From Arenibacter catalasegens (GTDB lineage: Bacteria > Bacteroidota > Bacteroidia > Flavobacteriales > Flavobacteriaceae): a stretch of DNA of 64,000 nt. The notes beneath the pieces are model-generated. The model worked only from the letters and a program-made list of their open reading frames with translations, was not told the origin of the DNA and did no database searches. This document shows, piece after piece, positions 34,220 to 43,512 of this stretch. The stretch lies in contig NZ_PHQQ01000003.1 in NCBI RefSeq assembly GCF_002909235.1, forward strand, positions 62,001 through 126,000, written 5' to 3'. Made by a program: the position numbers and the translations under genes. The first letter of the stretch is position 1. Each line of letters starts with the position of its first letter.

Positions 34220-36421
34220 ATGGAAGTACAACAGTTTTATTACGATAATAAAATCGTAAAAAAATTCCTTTATGCAACTATGTTTTGGGGAATTGTGGGA
34301 ATGTCGGTAGGCTTATTGCTTGCCTTAATGTTTCTTTTTCCAAATTTAACTGATGGAATATCATGGTTGAGTTTCGGTCGTTTGAGACCCTTGCACACCA
34401 ATGCAGTTATTTTTGCCTTTGTGGGCAATGCCATCTTTGCCGGCGTTTATTATTCAACCCAACGTTTGTTAAAGGCCAGAATGTTCAGTGATGCACTGAG
34501 TAAGTTTAACTTTTGGGGGTGGCAGGCCATCATAGTAGCAGCGGCCATTACCCTACCTTTGGGATACACCTCATCCAAAGAATATGCGGAACTGGAATGG
34601 CCAATAGACTTAGCCATTGCGGTGGTCTGGGTAGCCTTTGGCTGGAACCTTATAGGTACAATGCTTAAAAGAAGACAGCGGCATTTGTACGTGGCCATTT
34701 GGTTCTATCTGGCAACATTTGTAACGGTAGCGGTCCTTCATATTTTTAATAGCTTAGCCCTACCTGTAAGCGCTTTTAAAAGTTATTCGGTATACGCCGG
34801 GGTTCAGGACGCCTTGGTGCAATGGTGGTACGGACACAATGCCGTGGCATTCTTTCTTACCACACCTTTCTTGGGATTAATGTACTACTTTGTCCCTAAA
34901 GCAGCCAATAGACCTGTATATTCCTATAGGTTATCCATTGTACATTTTTGGTCATTGATATTTATTTATATCTGGGCCGGACCTCACCATTTGTTGTATT
35001 CCACTTTACCTGAATGGGCCCAAAATTTGGGGGTTGCCTTTTCTATAATGCTGATAGCACCATCTTGGGGTGGTATGATCAACGGACTATTAACCTTACG
35101 TGGGGCTTGGGACAAAGTAAGGACAGACCCTGTTTTGAAGTTTATGGTTGTTGCGATTACGGGTTACGGCATGGCCACTTTTGAAGGCCCAATGCTTTCG
35201 CTCAAAAATGTAAATGCCATAGCGCATTTTAGCGATTGGATTATTGCACACGTACACGTAGGAGCCTTGGCTTGGAACGGATTCTTGACCTTCGGGATGA
35301 TCTATTGGATGGTTCCTAAAATGTTCAAGACAAGGTTACACTCCCTACCACTTGCCAATTTTCACTTTTGGATAGGTACGTTGGGAATAATACTTTATGC
35401 TCTTCCAATGTATGTTGCGGGCTTTACACAGGCCTTAATGTGGAAAGAATTTAATCCGGACGGAACTTTGGCTTATGGCAACTTTTTGGAGACCGTAAAT
35501 GAAATTATCCCCATGTATTGGATGCGTGCCATTGGAGGCACCATGTACATTATTGGTGCGATAGTCATGATTTACAACGTAGTAATTACAATTAAGCATG
35601 GTACCCAAGTCGAGGATGAATTAGCCGAAGCGGCTGCCTTGACTACTGTATCAAAGAAAAGAACTATCGGAGAAACTTTTCACACTTGGTTGGAACGCAA
35701 GCCTATTCAATTGACCATTCTAGCTACATTGGCCATTTTGATAGGAGGAGTTCTACAGATTGTACCCACCATTCTGGTAAAATCGAACATTCCTACAATA
35801 ACAAGTGTTAAACCCTATACACCTCTAGAATTGGAGGGGAGAGATCTTTATATCCGGGAGGGCTGTGTTGGCTGTCACTCTCAAATGGTAAGGCCTTTCC
35901 GAAGTGAGGTAGAGCGCTATGGCGAATACTCCAAAGCTGGAGAATACGTATATGACCATCCTTTCTTATGGGGAAGTAAACGTACAGGTCCCGATCTTAT
36001 GAGGATAGGTGGTAAATATTCGGACAACTGGCATTTGAACCATATGTACGACCCACAAAGCACCTCCTCTGGATCTATTATGCCATCCTATTCATGGTTA
36101 GTACGCGATAGGCACGATAGAGGTAATATTCAGACAAAAATGGAGACCATGGTTACCCTAGGAGTACCATATTCCGAGGAGGAGATTGCAAATGCAAAAC
36201 AATCCATGGATAATCAAGCTACCAAAATAGAAAAGAATCTATATTCGGATCCAGATTTTGCGAAAGGATATGAAGAGGACAAAAAATATGCCGCAGAAAA
36301 CGGAGAAGAATTCATAGAAATGAAGGATAGGGAGATTGTAGCTATGATAGCTTACCTGCAACGTTTAGGTACTGATATAAAAATAAAGGAAACGGACGAA
36401 ATAATTTCACAAAACAAATAA
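34220..36421 (+). CDS. ccoNO: fused CcoN-CcoO: cbb3-type cytochrome c oxidase subunits I and II
   Basis: 733 residues. Residues 1-475 are CcoN, with twelve membrane helices; RPLHTNAVIFAF and WWYGHNAVAFFL carry heme/Cu-binding His residues and IIAHVHVGALAWNG a further set. Residues 510-700 are CcoO, with one anchor helix, YIREGCVGCHSQMVRPF (heme c, near 548) and RTGPDLMRIG. The two subunits are separate in Proteobacteria and fused in Bacteroidetes. It is the terminal high-affinity oxygen reductase. The CcoO Met ligand in SGSIMPSYSWL is present. Confidence 0.96.
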   Translation: MEVQQFYYDNKIVKKFLYATMFWGIVGMSVGLLLALMFLFPNLTDGISWLSFGRLRPLHTNAVIFAFVGNAIFAGVYYSTQRLLKARMFSDALSKFNFWGWQAIIVAAAITLPLGYTSSKEYAELEWPIDLAIAVVWVAFGWNLIGTMLKRRQRHLYVAIWFYLATFVTVAVLHIFNSLALPVSAFKSYSVYAGVQDALVQWWYGHNAVAFFLTTPFLGLMYYFVPKAANRPVYSYRLSIVHFWSLIFIYIWAGPHHLLYSTLPEWAQNLGVAFSIMLIAPSWGGMINGLLTLRGAWDKVRTDPVLKFMVVAITGYGMATFEGPMLSLKNVNAIAHFSDWIIAHVHVGALAWNGFLTFGMIYWMVPKMFKTRLHSLPLANFHFWIGTLGIILYALPMYVAGFTQALMWKEFNPDGTLAYGNFLETVNEIIPMYWMRAIGGTMYIIGAIVMIYNVVITIKHGTQVEDELAEAAALTTVSKKRTIGETFHTWLERKPIQLTILATLAILIGGVLQIVPTILVKSNIPTITSVKPYTPLELEGRDLYIREGCVGCHSQMVRPFRSEVERYGEYSKAGEYVYDHPFLWGSKRTGPDLMRIGGKYSDNWHLNHMYDPQSTSSGSIMPSYSWLVRDRHDRGNIQTKMETMVTLGVPYSEEEIANAKQSMDNQATKIEKNLYSDPDFAKGYEEDKKYAAENGEEFIEMKDREIVAMIAYLQRLGTDIKIKETDEIISQNK

Positions 36422-36424
36422 GTC

Positions 36425-36619
36425 ATGCTAAAATTTGTAAAAGGTTATATGGAAAGTATAGATGGTGTTGCTACCTATCCCATGTTATCACTGCTCATCT
36501 TCTTTTTCTTTTTTACCATTCTTTTCTGGTGGGTTTTTACCGCCTCTAAAGAACATATCAAGGAAGTTAGCGAAATACCATTAGAAACAGAAAACCAACC
36601 TAAAGAAGAATTATTATGA
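36425..36619 (+). CDS. ccoQ: CcoQ-like small membrane subunit
   Basis: 64 residues with one membrane helix (about 18-40, MLSLLIFFFFFTILFWWVF) and an acidic C-terminal tail, between ccoNO and ccoP with a 3-nt gap and a 4-nt ATGA overlap. Length, position and topology fit CcoQ, which stabilizes the oxidase complex; sequence similarity across the family is low. Confidence 0.78.
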   Translation: MLKFVKGYMESIDGVATYPMLSLLIFFFFFTILFWWVFTASKEHIKEVSEIPLETENQPKEELL

Positions 36620-37494
36620 GAAATATGTCACCTTGGTGGATAAGAGTCCCCGTAATCTTTTTCCTAATCTTCGGATTGATGGAGTATTTTATTGACTCCG
36701 GGGACAAACCTGCATTTATTGAATACCCTATCACTCTTCTTTTTATGTTGATGGTATTGTTCATATTGATAGGCATTGAATTGATTCTAAAATCGGTCGA
36801 GAACGTAATGTTCCAAACCCTATCCCCTGAAGCACAAAAGCGCTACTTAGAAACCAAATCGAAGCAATGGGAGTGGGAATGGGGCAAGGCATTCTGGCAA
36901 AAAATTACCGATAACAAACCTGTCGAAGAAGAAAAGGAGATTATCCTAGACCACAATTACGACGGCATCCGTGAATTGGACAATAATCTTCCGCCTTGGT
37001 GGGTGTATATGTTCTATGCTACCATTGTTTTCGCTGTAGTTTATCTAGCCCGTTTTCACGTATTTGATGGTTACACCCAGAACATGGAATATGACCAGGA
37101 AGTGGCCGAGGCACAGATAGCCATTGAAGCGTATAAAAAAACAGCCAAAGGTTTGGTTGACGCCAACACCGTAGAACTTTTAACCGAAGCCTCCGATATT
37201 AAAGCGGGAGGAGCTATCTACAACACCAATTGTGTAGCATGCCATATGCCGGATGGCGGTGGAGGCATAGGTCCAAATCTTACGGACGAACATTGGATCT
37301 TGGGAGGTGGAATCAAAAATGTTTTCCATACTATATCTGAAGGCGGTAGGGATGGAAAAGGCATGATAGCTTGGAAACAAACGCTTAAACCAGCCGAAAT
37401 AGCGCAAGTGGCCAGCTATATTCTAAGTGAAATAACTGGCAAGTCCCCTGCCAATCCGAAGGCGGCAGAAGGAGATATCTGGACTGGGGAGTAA
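36616..37494 (+). CDS. ccoP: CcoP: cbb3 oxidase diheme/monoheme cytochrome c subunit
   Basis: 292 residues. Two N-terminal membrane helices (about 9-26 and 34-55) precede a charged linker with the CcoP signature DGIRELDNNLPPWWVYMFYAT and a third helix (near 128-148). Only one c-type heme motif is present, NCVACHMPDGGGGIGP near 206; Proteobacterial CcoP usually has two. The Met ligand is in GKGMIAW. Electrons would enter here and pass to CcoO. The extra N-terminal helices are a Bacteroidetes feature. Confidence 0.93.
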   Translation: MRNMSPWWIRVPVIFFLIFGLMEYFIDSGDKPAFIEYPITLLFMLMVLFILIGIELILKSVENVMFQTLSPEAQKRYLETKSKQWEWEWGKAFWQKITDNKPVEEEKEIILDHNYDGIRELDNNLPPWWVYMFYATIVFAVVYLARFHVFDGYTQNMEYDQEVAEAQIAIEAYKKTAKGLVDANTVELLTEASDIKAGGAIYNTNCVACHMPDGGGGIGPNLTDEHWILGGGIKNVFHTISEGGRDGKGMIAWKQTLKPAEIAQVASYILSEITGKSPANPKAAEGDIWTGE

Positions 37495-37543
37495 ATAACC
37501 AAAAAACACCTCACTAGAACATAATTTAAAGTACATCAAAGTA

Positions 37544-38962
37544 ATGGCACAGGACCAGGATAATTTTAGGGATTCCATAGGCACGATAAATGACGACGGG
37601 AAAAGAGCATGGATATTCCCTAAAAAACCCATTGGAAAGTTTTATGAATATCGCAAATATGTAAGTTATATCCTTTTGGCATTTCTGTTACTGGCCCCCT
37701 TTGTAAAATTTAATGGCAACCAGTTTATAATGTTCAATGTTCTCGAAAGGCGTTTCAACATTTTTGGGTTTCCATTTTGGCCACAAGATTTTCATCTATT
37801 TGTAATTTCGATGATTATCGGGGTGATTTTCATAGCCCTGTTTACCGTTGCTTTCGGCCGTATTTTTTGTGGTTGGATGTGCCCTCAAACCATATTCATG
37901 GAGATGGTCTTTAGAAGGATCGAGTTTTGGATAGATGGCGACCGTGGTGCACAAATACGTCTCAGCAAACAGCCTTGGAATGCGGAAAAAATTAGAAAAC
38001 GAGGCCTAAAATTGATTGTTTTCTTTATTATTTCTTTTTTGATCGCCAATGTTTTTCTGGCCTATTTAATAGGAAGTGACCGTTTATTACAATATATCAC
38101 TGATGGTCCTTTACAACATGTAAGCACGCTTATCTCACTTTTAATATTTACGGCGGTATTCTATTTTGTATTTGCCTGGTTCAGGGAGCAGGTGTGTATC
38201 ATAGCCTGCCCTTATGGAAGGATGCAGGGTGTACTGCTCGATAACAAATCTATTGTTGTAGCCTATGACCATAAACGTGGCGAAGCGGAAAATGGCAGAA
38301 AAAAGTTTCGCAAAGGAGAAGATAGAACCGCTCTTGGACATGGAGACTGTATAGACTGTTTCCAATGTGTAAACGTTTGTCCAACTGGGATAGACATTAG
38401 AAATGGGACACAGCTGGAATGTGTAAATTGTACCGCATGTATTGATGAATGCGATACTATCATGGAAAAGGTAAACCTGCCGAAAGGACTTATACGTTAT
38501 GCCAGTGAGGATAACATTGAGAAAAAATCCAAGTTTAAATTTACACCCAGACTAAAAGGGTACACTGCAGTACTTGTGATTCTTACTGGAATTTTGGTTG
38601 GAATGTTGTTTTTGAGAAATGAAGTAGAAGCAAACATCTTAAGACTTCCCGGACAACTGTACGAGCACAAGGATGGTAATATAATTAGTAATGTTTTCAC
38701 TTATAAGCTGGTAAACAAAACTACCACGGATATTACCGACGTGAGCTTTAAGTTATTGTCGCACAAAGGCACCATCAACCTGGTTAGACATGAAAATTTT
38801 ATTGTACCTGCCCAAGAAAGGGCCGAAGGAACCCTATTTATAGAGATAAATAATTCAGCTCTGGAGGGAGATAAGAACAAATTAAGAATTGGGGTATATA
38901 GTAGTGAAAAATTAATTGAAACGGCCACAGTCCAATTTTTGGCCCCAAGAAGCTATAAGTAA
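37544..38962 (+). CDS. ccoG: CcoG (RdxA/FixG): membrane ferredoxin-like cbb3 assembly protein
   Basis: 472 residues. Several membrane helices, Cys motifs CGWMCPQT and CIIACPYGRMQG, then a 2x[4Fe-4S] ferredoxin domain (CIDCFQCVNVCPTG; CVNCTACIDECD, about 265-305), and a C-terminal Ig-like domain. CcoG reduces Cu(II) to Cu(I) for oxidase assembly. 49 bp after ccoP, in operon; the ATG follows the MAQDQDNFRDSIG start. Confidence 0.95.
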   Translation: MAQDQDNFRDSIGTINDDGKRAWIFPKKPIGKFYEYRKYVSYILLAFLLLAPFVKFNGNQFIMFNVLERRFNIFGFPFWPQDFHLFVISMIIGVIFIALFTVAFGRIFCGWMCPQTIFMEMVFRRIEFWIDGDRGAQIRLSKQPWNAEKIRKRGLKLIVFFIISFLIANVFLAYLIGSDRLLQYITDGPLQHVSTLISLLIFTAVFYFVFAWFREQVCIIACPYGRMQGVLLDNKSIVVAYDHKRGEAENGRKKFRKGEDRTALGHGDCIDCFQCVNVCPTGIDIRNGTQLECVNCTACIDECDTIMEKVNLPKGLIRYASEDNIEKKSKFKFTPRLKGYTAVLVILTGILVGMLFLRNEVEANILRLPGQLYEHKDGNIISNVFTYKLVNKTTTDITDVSFKLLSHKGTINLVRHENFIVPAQERAEGTLFIEINNSALEGDKNKLRIGVYSSEKLIETATVQFLAPRSYK

Positions 38963-39035
38963 ATTAAAACAGTAGACACTAAACAATAAAACCTAAGGGA
39001 TTACCCTATGGAAAACACAACTAGAAGCAAAAGCT

Positions 39036-39494
39036 ATGAAAATTAATTGGGGAACCGGAATTGTAATTGCCTTTATTGCATTTATAAGTTTTATTCTATT
39101 TTTTGTAGTCCGCATGAGCATGGACCACAAGGCGAATCATGATCTGGTAACCGAAAATTACTATAAGGCCGAATTGGGGTATCAGAATGAAATTGATGCC
39201 GAAAACAATGCCCATGCCAATGAAGTGGACCTTACATTGGAAACTACTGATACAGGTTTAAAATTACTATTCCCAGAAAACTTGATTTTAAAAGATGTTA
39301 AAGGTACAGTGTCCCTGTACAGACCATCTAACAAAAACTTGGATTTTGACTTGCCTTTAAGTCTAGCCCAAGACTATTTGCTCATACCTGACAATCGTTT
39401 GTTGGATGGTCGCTGGGACATTAAAGTTTTATGGGAATATCAAGGAGAAATCTATATGTTCAAGAAAAAAATAACCTATCACGACAATAAATAA
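39036..39494 (+). CDS. ccoH: FixH/CcoH family protein
   Basis: 152 residues: an N-terminal membrane helix (about 5-27, GIVIAFIAFISFILFFVV), the FixH motif VTENYYKAELGYQNEID, and a periplasmic beta domain ending WEYQGEIYMFKKKITY. FixH/CcoH is a cbb3 assembly factor. A 13-codon mini-ORF (39008-39046) overlaps its start and is probably chance. Same operon as ccoG (73-bp gap). Confidence 0.92.
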   Translation: MKINWGTGIVIAFIAFISFILFFVVRMSMDHKANHDLVTENYYKAELGYQNEIDAENNAHANEVDLTLETTDTGLKLLFPENLILKDVKGTVSLYRPSNKNLDFDLPLSLAQDYLLIPDNRLLDGRWDIKVLWEYQGEIYMFKKKITYHDNK

Positions 39495-39518
39495 GAAACT
39501 AAAGTACCACACAAAACT

Positions 39519-40220
39519 ATGTTGTTATCTGCCTTAATTATGGGACTAATGGGAAGCTTCCACTGCGTTGGAATGTGTGGCCCCATTGCCTTTATGTTAC
39601 CGGTAGACCACAACAAACCCGCAAAAAAATTATTGCAGGTTTTTCTTTACCATATGGGCAGGCTCACCTCCTACAGCATTCTAGGGCTGGTTTTTGGGTT
39701 TTTGGGCAAGGGACTTTATGTTTTTGGAATGCAACAAAGGCTTTCCATCATGATTGGAATCATTATGATTGTGGTAATTCTTATACCCTCTAAAACCTTT
39801 AGCAAATACAATTTCTCCAGACCTATATATTCCCTTTTGACCAAAGTAAAAAACCGACTTGGAAAAGAGTTACAGAAAAAAAGCCCCGACACCTTTTTAA
39901 CTATAGGCCTTCTTAATGGCCTACTGCCCTGTGGGCTCGTATACATGGCACTTTTTGGCAGTATCGCCACAGCTAGTCCATGGCTTGGAGCACTCTTTAT
40001 GGTATTATTTGGACTAGGAACAATCCCCCTAATGACCTCCGCCGTTTATTTTGGTAGTATGTTGAAGGGCACAGCAAAAAAATCGGTACAGCGCTTAATT
40101 CCGGTTTTCGTAATTATAATAGGGCTACTGTTCATTTTAAGGGGGTTGGGACTTGGTATACCCTATATTTCCCCGGAACCGGTCATGGATGTTGTTGGCA
40201 ACAGCATGGATTGTCATTAA
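39519..40220 (+). CDS. TauE/SafE-like (UreH/CcoD-type) membrane protein of the cco operon
   Basis: 233 residues with six or more membrane helices. The family Cys/Pro motifs GSFHCVGMCGPIAF at the start and GLLNGLLPCGLVYMAL near 132 are those of the sulfite exporter TauE/SafE (UreH-like, DsbD-related) family. Ending the cco operon, it may move Cu or a reductant needed to load the oxidase; this is inference from context. The C-terminus is DCH, with Cys and His that could bind metal. Confidence 0.85.
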   Translation: MLLSALIMGLMGSFHCVGMCGPIAFMLPVDHNKPAKKLLQVFLYHMGRLTSYSILGLVFGFLGKGLYVFGMQQRLSIMIGIIMIVVILIPSKTFSKYNFSRPIYSLLTKVKNRLGKELQKKSPDTFLTIGLLNGLLPCGLVYMALFGSIATASPWLGALFMVLFGLGTIPLMTSAVYFGSMLKGTAKKSVQRLIPVFVIIIGLLFILRGLGLGIPYISPEPVMDVVGNSMDCH

Positions 40221-40377
40221 CACCACTACCATTACCCTACTTAAAACAATCTCAATACAGATTTGTAGTACACGTAAAAATAGTGTAATTTTCTAGTGCA
40301 TTGAAGCTCTAAGTTTCTGGACTTAAAGCATTCAACTAGACCATGGACAGACTCAATTAAACACTAAACAACATACA

Positions 40378-41247
40378 ATGAAGAGAGCTATACTTATCTG
40401 GTATCTTATTTTAAATGCGAGCCTTTTATTTTCCCAAAGTGAAAAGCTCAACGTAATAGTTTTTGGAGCACATCCAGATGATTGTGATATAGACGCAGGT
40501 GGTACTGCCATATTATTGGCCAAAATGGGTCACAATGTAAAGTTTGTATCCCTTACCAATGGTGACGCGGGGCATTATGCCATGGGCGGAGGGGAACTTG
40601 CCAAAGTAAGGATTGCCGAGGCCAAGGAAGCAGGTAAAAGATTTGGGGTAGATTATGCAGTATTGGATAACCATGATGGGGAATTGATGCCTACTTTGGA
40701 AAATCGTCTAAAGGTGATACGTGAAATTAGAAAATGGAATGCCGATGTGGTTATTGCCCCAAGACCTAATGACTACCACCCAGACCACAGGTACACTGGC
40801 GTTTTAGTACAAGACGCAGCCTATATGGTCATTGTTCCCAATGTAGCCCCAGAGGTACCCCCGCTCCAAAAAAATCCAGTTTTCCTATACTCCGAAGATG
40901 GCTTTCAAAAACCTAGTCCATTCGAACCGGATATCGCCGTAATTATCGATGCTGTTTTTGATCAAAAAATTTACGCCATGTCGGCACATAAGTCACAGTT
41001 CTTTGAATGGCTTCCCTGGACCGCCGGTAATTTGGAAAAAGTACCCAAGGATGATAAGGGAAGACTTGAAATGTTGTCCAATTGGAGATCACAAGCTCCC
41101 AAGGAAGCGCTCTTGAAATGTGCTGAAAAATGGTACGGCAAGGAAGCTTACAGCGCTAAACATATAGAAGGATTTGAAATATGCGAGTACGGTAAACAAC
41201 CTACCGATGAAGAAATCAAGGTTCTTTTTCCCATGCTTAACAAATAG
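40378..41247 (+). CDS. PIG-L family deacetylase, secreted
   Basis: 289 residues. N-terminal signal peptide (about 1-20). The family zinc motif AHPDDCDIDAGG lies near residue 32 and NDYHPDHRYTG near 130 supplies the third zinc ligand. PIG-L/LmbE enzymes remove N-acetyl groups from GlcNAc-linked substrates. This type, exported and near sugar genes, is frequent in Bacteroidetes polysaccharide loci. It follows the cco operon by about 160 bp and may be a separate unit; no Fnr box is seen. Confidence 0.9.
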   Translation: MKRAILIWYLILNASLLFSQSEKLNVIVFGAHPDDCDIDAGGTAILLAKMGHNVKFVSLTNGDAGHYAMGGGELAKVRIAEAKEAGKRFGVDYAVLDNHDGELMPTLENRLKVIREIRKWNADVVIAPRPNDYHPDHRYTGVLVQDAAYMVIVPNVAPEVPPLQKNPVFLYSEDGFQKPSPFEPDIAVIIDAVFDQKIYAMSAHKSQFFEWLPWTAGNLEKVPKDDKGRLEMLSNWRSQAPKEALLKCAEKWYGKEAYSAKHIEGFEICEYGKQPTDEEIKVLFPMLNK

Positions 41248-41275
41248 TCTAAAAATTGTCTATAGTAATATATGA

Positions 41276-42343
41276 CTAGTCCAGTATTTTTTTGGCATTT
41301 TCGTTATACACTTTTCTCAAAACCTCATCACTAAGGCCCAAACCGTTAAAAGACCAGTGATAGGAAGAAATAGTCTTATCGTAAAAATGCTCATCCTCGC
41401 TTTCCAAAATACGAAATGTTAATTCGTACATTTCGGGATCATTGCCCATATCAGTACCATATACCAATTTGTCCTGATACTTTTCATAAAAGCGTTTTGT
41501 ATAACGGGGAACAGCAGCCGTCTCTGCAAATCTTGCCGATATATCGGCATACATATTGTCATATTTACCCAATAGACTACCAAGAATTTCCAAATCATGG
41601 CTACAATTCGCAAAGTGACAGGCTATAAAAGTAGTCTTTGGATGTTCCCTAACAGCATTTTCCAAGGTGGCAATTAATTCTCCATGGGTCAATAGCCCTT
41701 CCTTTTTAGTGTCTATGCGCCATTTGTAAGCATTCATTAACCCATCATTATGGACATCCATGGGTTCGTACATCCACATGGGATCCGCAACATGTATGCT
41801 CACCGGCATACCCAGTTCACTGCATTTTTCCCACAGAGGCTTCATCCTCTCATCATCTGCATGCATTCCCTGTGTTGGTGTGGGTTTGGAGTAAAAAAAG
41901 CCAAGGCCTTTATCTCCCAATTCCCCTACTCCCCTAGCTCCCATCTTATAGCATCTTTCCAATTCCTTCACAGCACGTTTGCTCCACCCCTTTTCATTAT
42001 AACCGGTAAAATCGAAACCGCACCAAAGTTCAAAACGGTCTCCATATTTAGAATAAAGGTTTACAATACTATCAAAGGACTTCCCGGTTTGGTATGTAAG
42101 TATTATGGATTTTGCAACCCCAAATTTGTCCATTGTCTTTACCCATTCCCTTATTTCCTGTTCTGACTGTGGGTTGGGATGCGAATGAAAATCCACGACC
42201 GGAAATTTAGCTTTGGCTATTTTGGTCTTGGGAATATTATAAATGGATACTGGATCGTAATCCTTCAATAAAATATCTTCTTGTGCTTTAACTGTGGTAG
42301 AGATAAAGGCAACGGACAAAAAAATGATGGTATAAATTTTCAT
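41276..42343 (-). CDS. amidohydrolase-family (TIM-barrel) hydrolase, exported
   Basis: 355 residues with a signal peptide (MKIYTIIFLSVAFISTTVKA). VVDFHSHPNPQ near 50 gives the first metal His pair; GVGELGDKG near 140, FIACHFANCSHD near 238 and VYGTDMGND near 292 complete an amidohydrolase_2-type site. Such enzymes include decarboxylases and lactonases. Substrate unknown; no linked catabolic genes. Convergent with the PIG-L gene. Confidence 0.85.
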   Translation of the reverse strand: MKIYTIIFLSVAFISTTVKAQEDILLKDYDPVSIYNIPKTKIAKAKFPVVDFHSHPNPQSEQEIREWVKTMDKFGVAKSIILTYQTGKSFDSIVNLYSKYGDRFELWCGFDFTGYNEKGWSKRAVKELERCYKMGARGVGELGDKGLGFFYSKPTPTQGMHADDERMKPLWEKCSELGMPVSIHVADPMWMYEPMDVHNDGLMNAYKWRIDTKKEGLLTHGELIATLENAVREHPKTTFIACHFANCSHDLEILGSLLGKYDNMYADISARFAETAAVPRYTKRFYEKYQDKLVYGTDMGNDPEMYELTFRILESEDEHFYDKTISSYHWSFNGLGLSDEVLRKVYNENAKKILD

Positions 42344-42506
42344 ATAGAGGATTTTTTAGAATTGTTAGTATCGACAAACCCATGCCCCTCAAATATAACG
42401 ATTTAAGCCTTAATTATCATCCTCGATTTAACCAGTTATTGGAACACAACGAAATGGCCAAATTGGATTCAGCGCTTAATTAGCATCAAGAGCTCTCTAA
42501 AAGCCG

Positions 42507-43328
42507 TTAAATTTTAAAAGTGATAACGGGTATTTTGGAATGATTGGTCACATCCTCCCCAATACTGCCCATAAGAAAGTGGGAAAGTCCTTTTCTGCCA
42601 TGAGTCGGTAAACCAATTAAATCGGCATTCCTACCTTCACTAAAACCAAGTATTCCCCTTTCTACAGAATAGTCATTATAAATCTCGACCTCCAAACTCG
42701 CTTTCGCTAAATGCAGGAACTTATTTATTTTCTTAAAGGCATCTTTTGTGCTCAAGAAATTATCACCTGGAGTATTAATGTTTACCAAAATCAATTCTGC
42801 GGCAAGTTTATCGGCCAATTTCTTGGCCTTATGAAAGGCATCTAGATTTTCCTCTTCAAAATCACAGGCAAAAACAAATCTCTTTACTTCGAAACCCTCT
42901 ATATAATCCTTGATTACCAACACCGGAATATTAGAATTTCTTACCATTTTTTCAGCATTGGAACCTACAAAAATCTCTTTGATTCCATCGGTCCCATGAG
43001 ACCCCATAATTATTAGATCAGCCTCGTGCTTTTCCGCTATGGAATTGACTTCGCTAAACACCTTGTGGTGTTTAACAATAGGTGTAATTTTGATTCCCTT
43101 TAAATATGGTTTTTCTAGAAATGTTTCAAATCTTTTTTCCGCTAATTTTATTAAAAAAACAGCCTGCTGGTAATGTGCCTGTTCATTAGATGAAATAAGG
43201 GCCTCGGACAATTCCAACATATGCAGCACGAATATCTCAGAGCCGTATTTTGTAGCAATTGAAGCTGCCGTTTTTAGTGCATTTTCGGATTGTTCTGAAA
43301 AATCTACGGGTACTATAATTTTTTTCAT
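42507..43328 (-). CDS. universal stress protein, two UspA domains
   Basis: 273 residues. First domain: KKIIVPVDFSEQSENAL and ADLIIMGSHGTDGIKEIFVGSNAEKMVRN (G-x2-G-x9-G-S ATP-binding motif, near 110-135). The second domain also has a recognisable motif (IGLPTHGRKGLSHFLMGSIGEDV), unlike the protein at 26487-27389. No Fnr box found upstream (43329-43512). Confidence 0.9.
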   Translation of the reverse strand: MKKIIVPVDFSEQSENALKTAASIATKYGSEIFVLHMLELSEALISSNEQAHYQQAVFLIKLAEKRFETFLEKPYLKGIKITPIVKHHKVFSEVNSIAEKHEADLIIMGSHGTDGIKEIFVGSNAEKMVRNSNIPVLVIKDYIEGFEVKRFVFACDFEEENLDAFHKAKKLADKLAAELILVNINTPGDNFLSTKDAFKKINKFLHLAKASLEVEIYNDYSVERGILGFSEGRNADLIGLPTHGRKGLSHFLMGSIGEDVTNHSKIPVITFKI

Positions 43329-43512
43329 CTGTTTGTATTTAATTAATTTTTATTAGTCGGATGTAGGTTTTCACTGCACACCAAGGGTGGCATACGGTTA
43401 ATAAATTATTCATTTCATAAGATTAAATCTATTATATATTTGAAAACAAATGACTTAAAACCCATTACAATTGCAATTGCTATACATTCCCACTCCGTAT
43501 TTTACCCAGTGC

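Noticed and set aside
39008-39046. 13-codon leader ORF overlapping the ccoH start
   Set aside because: No regulatory codon bias or attenuator hairpin visible; chance is likely.
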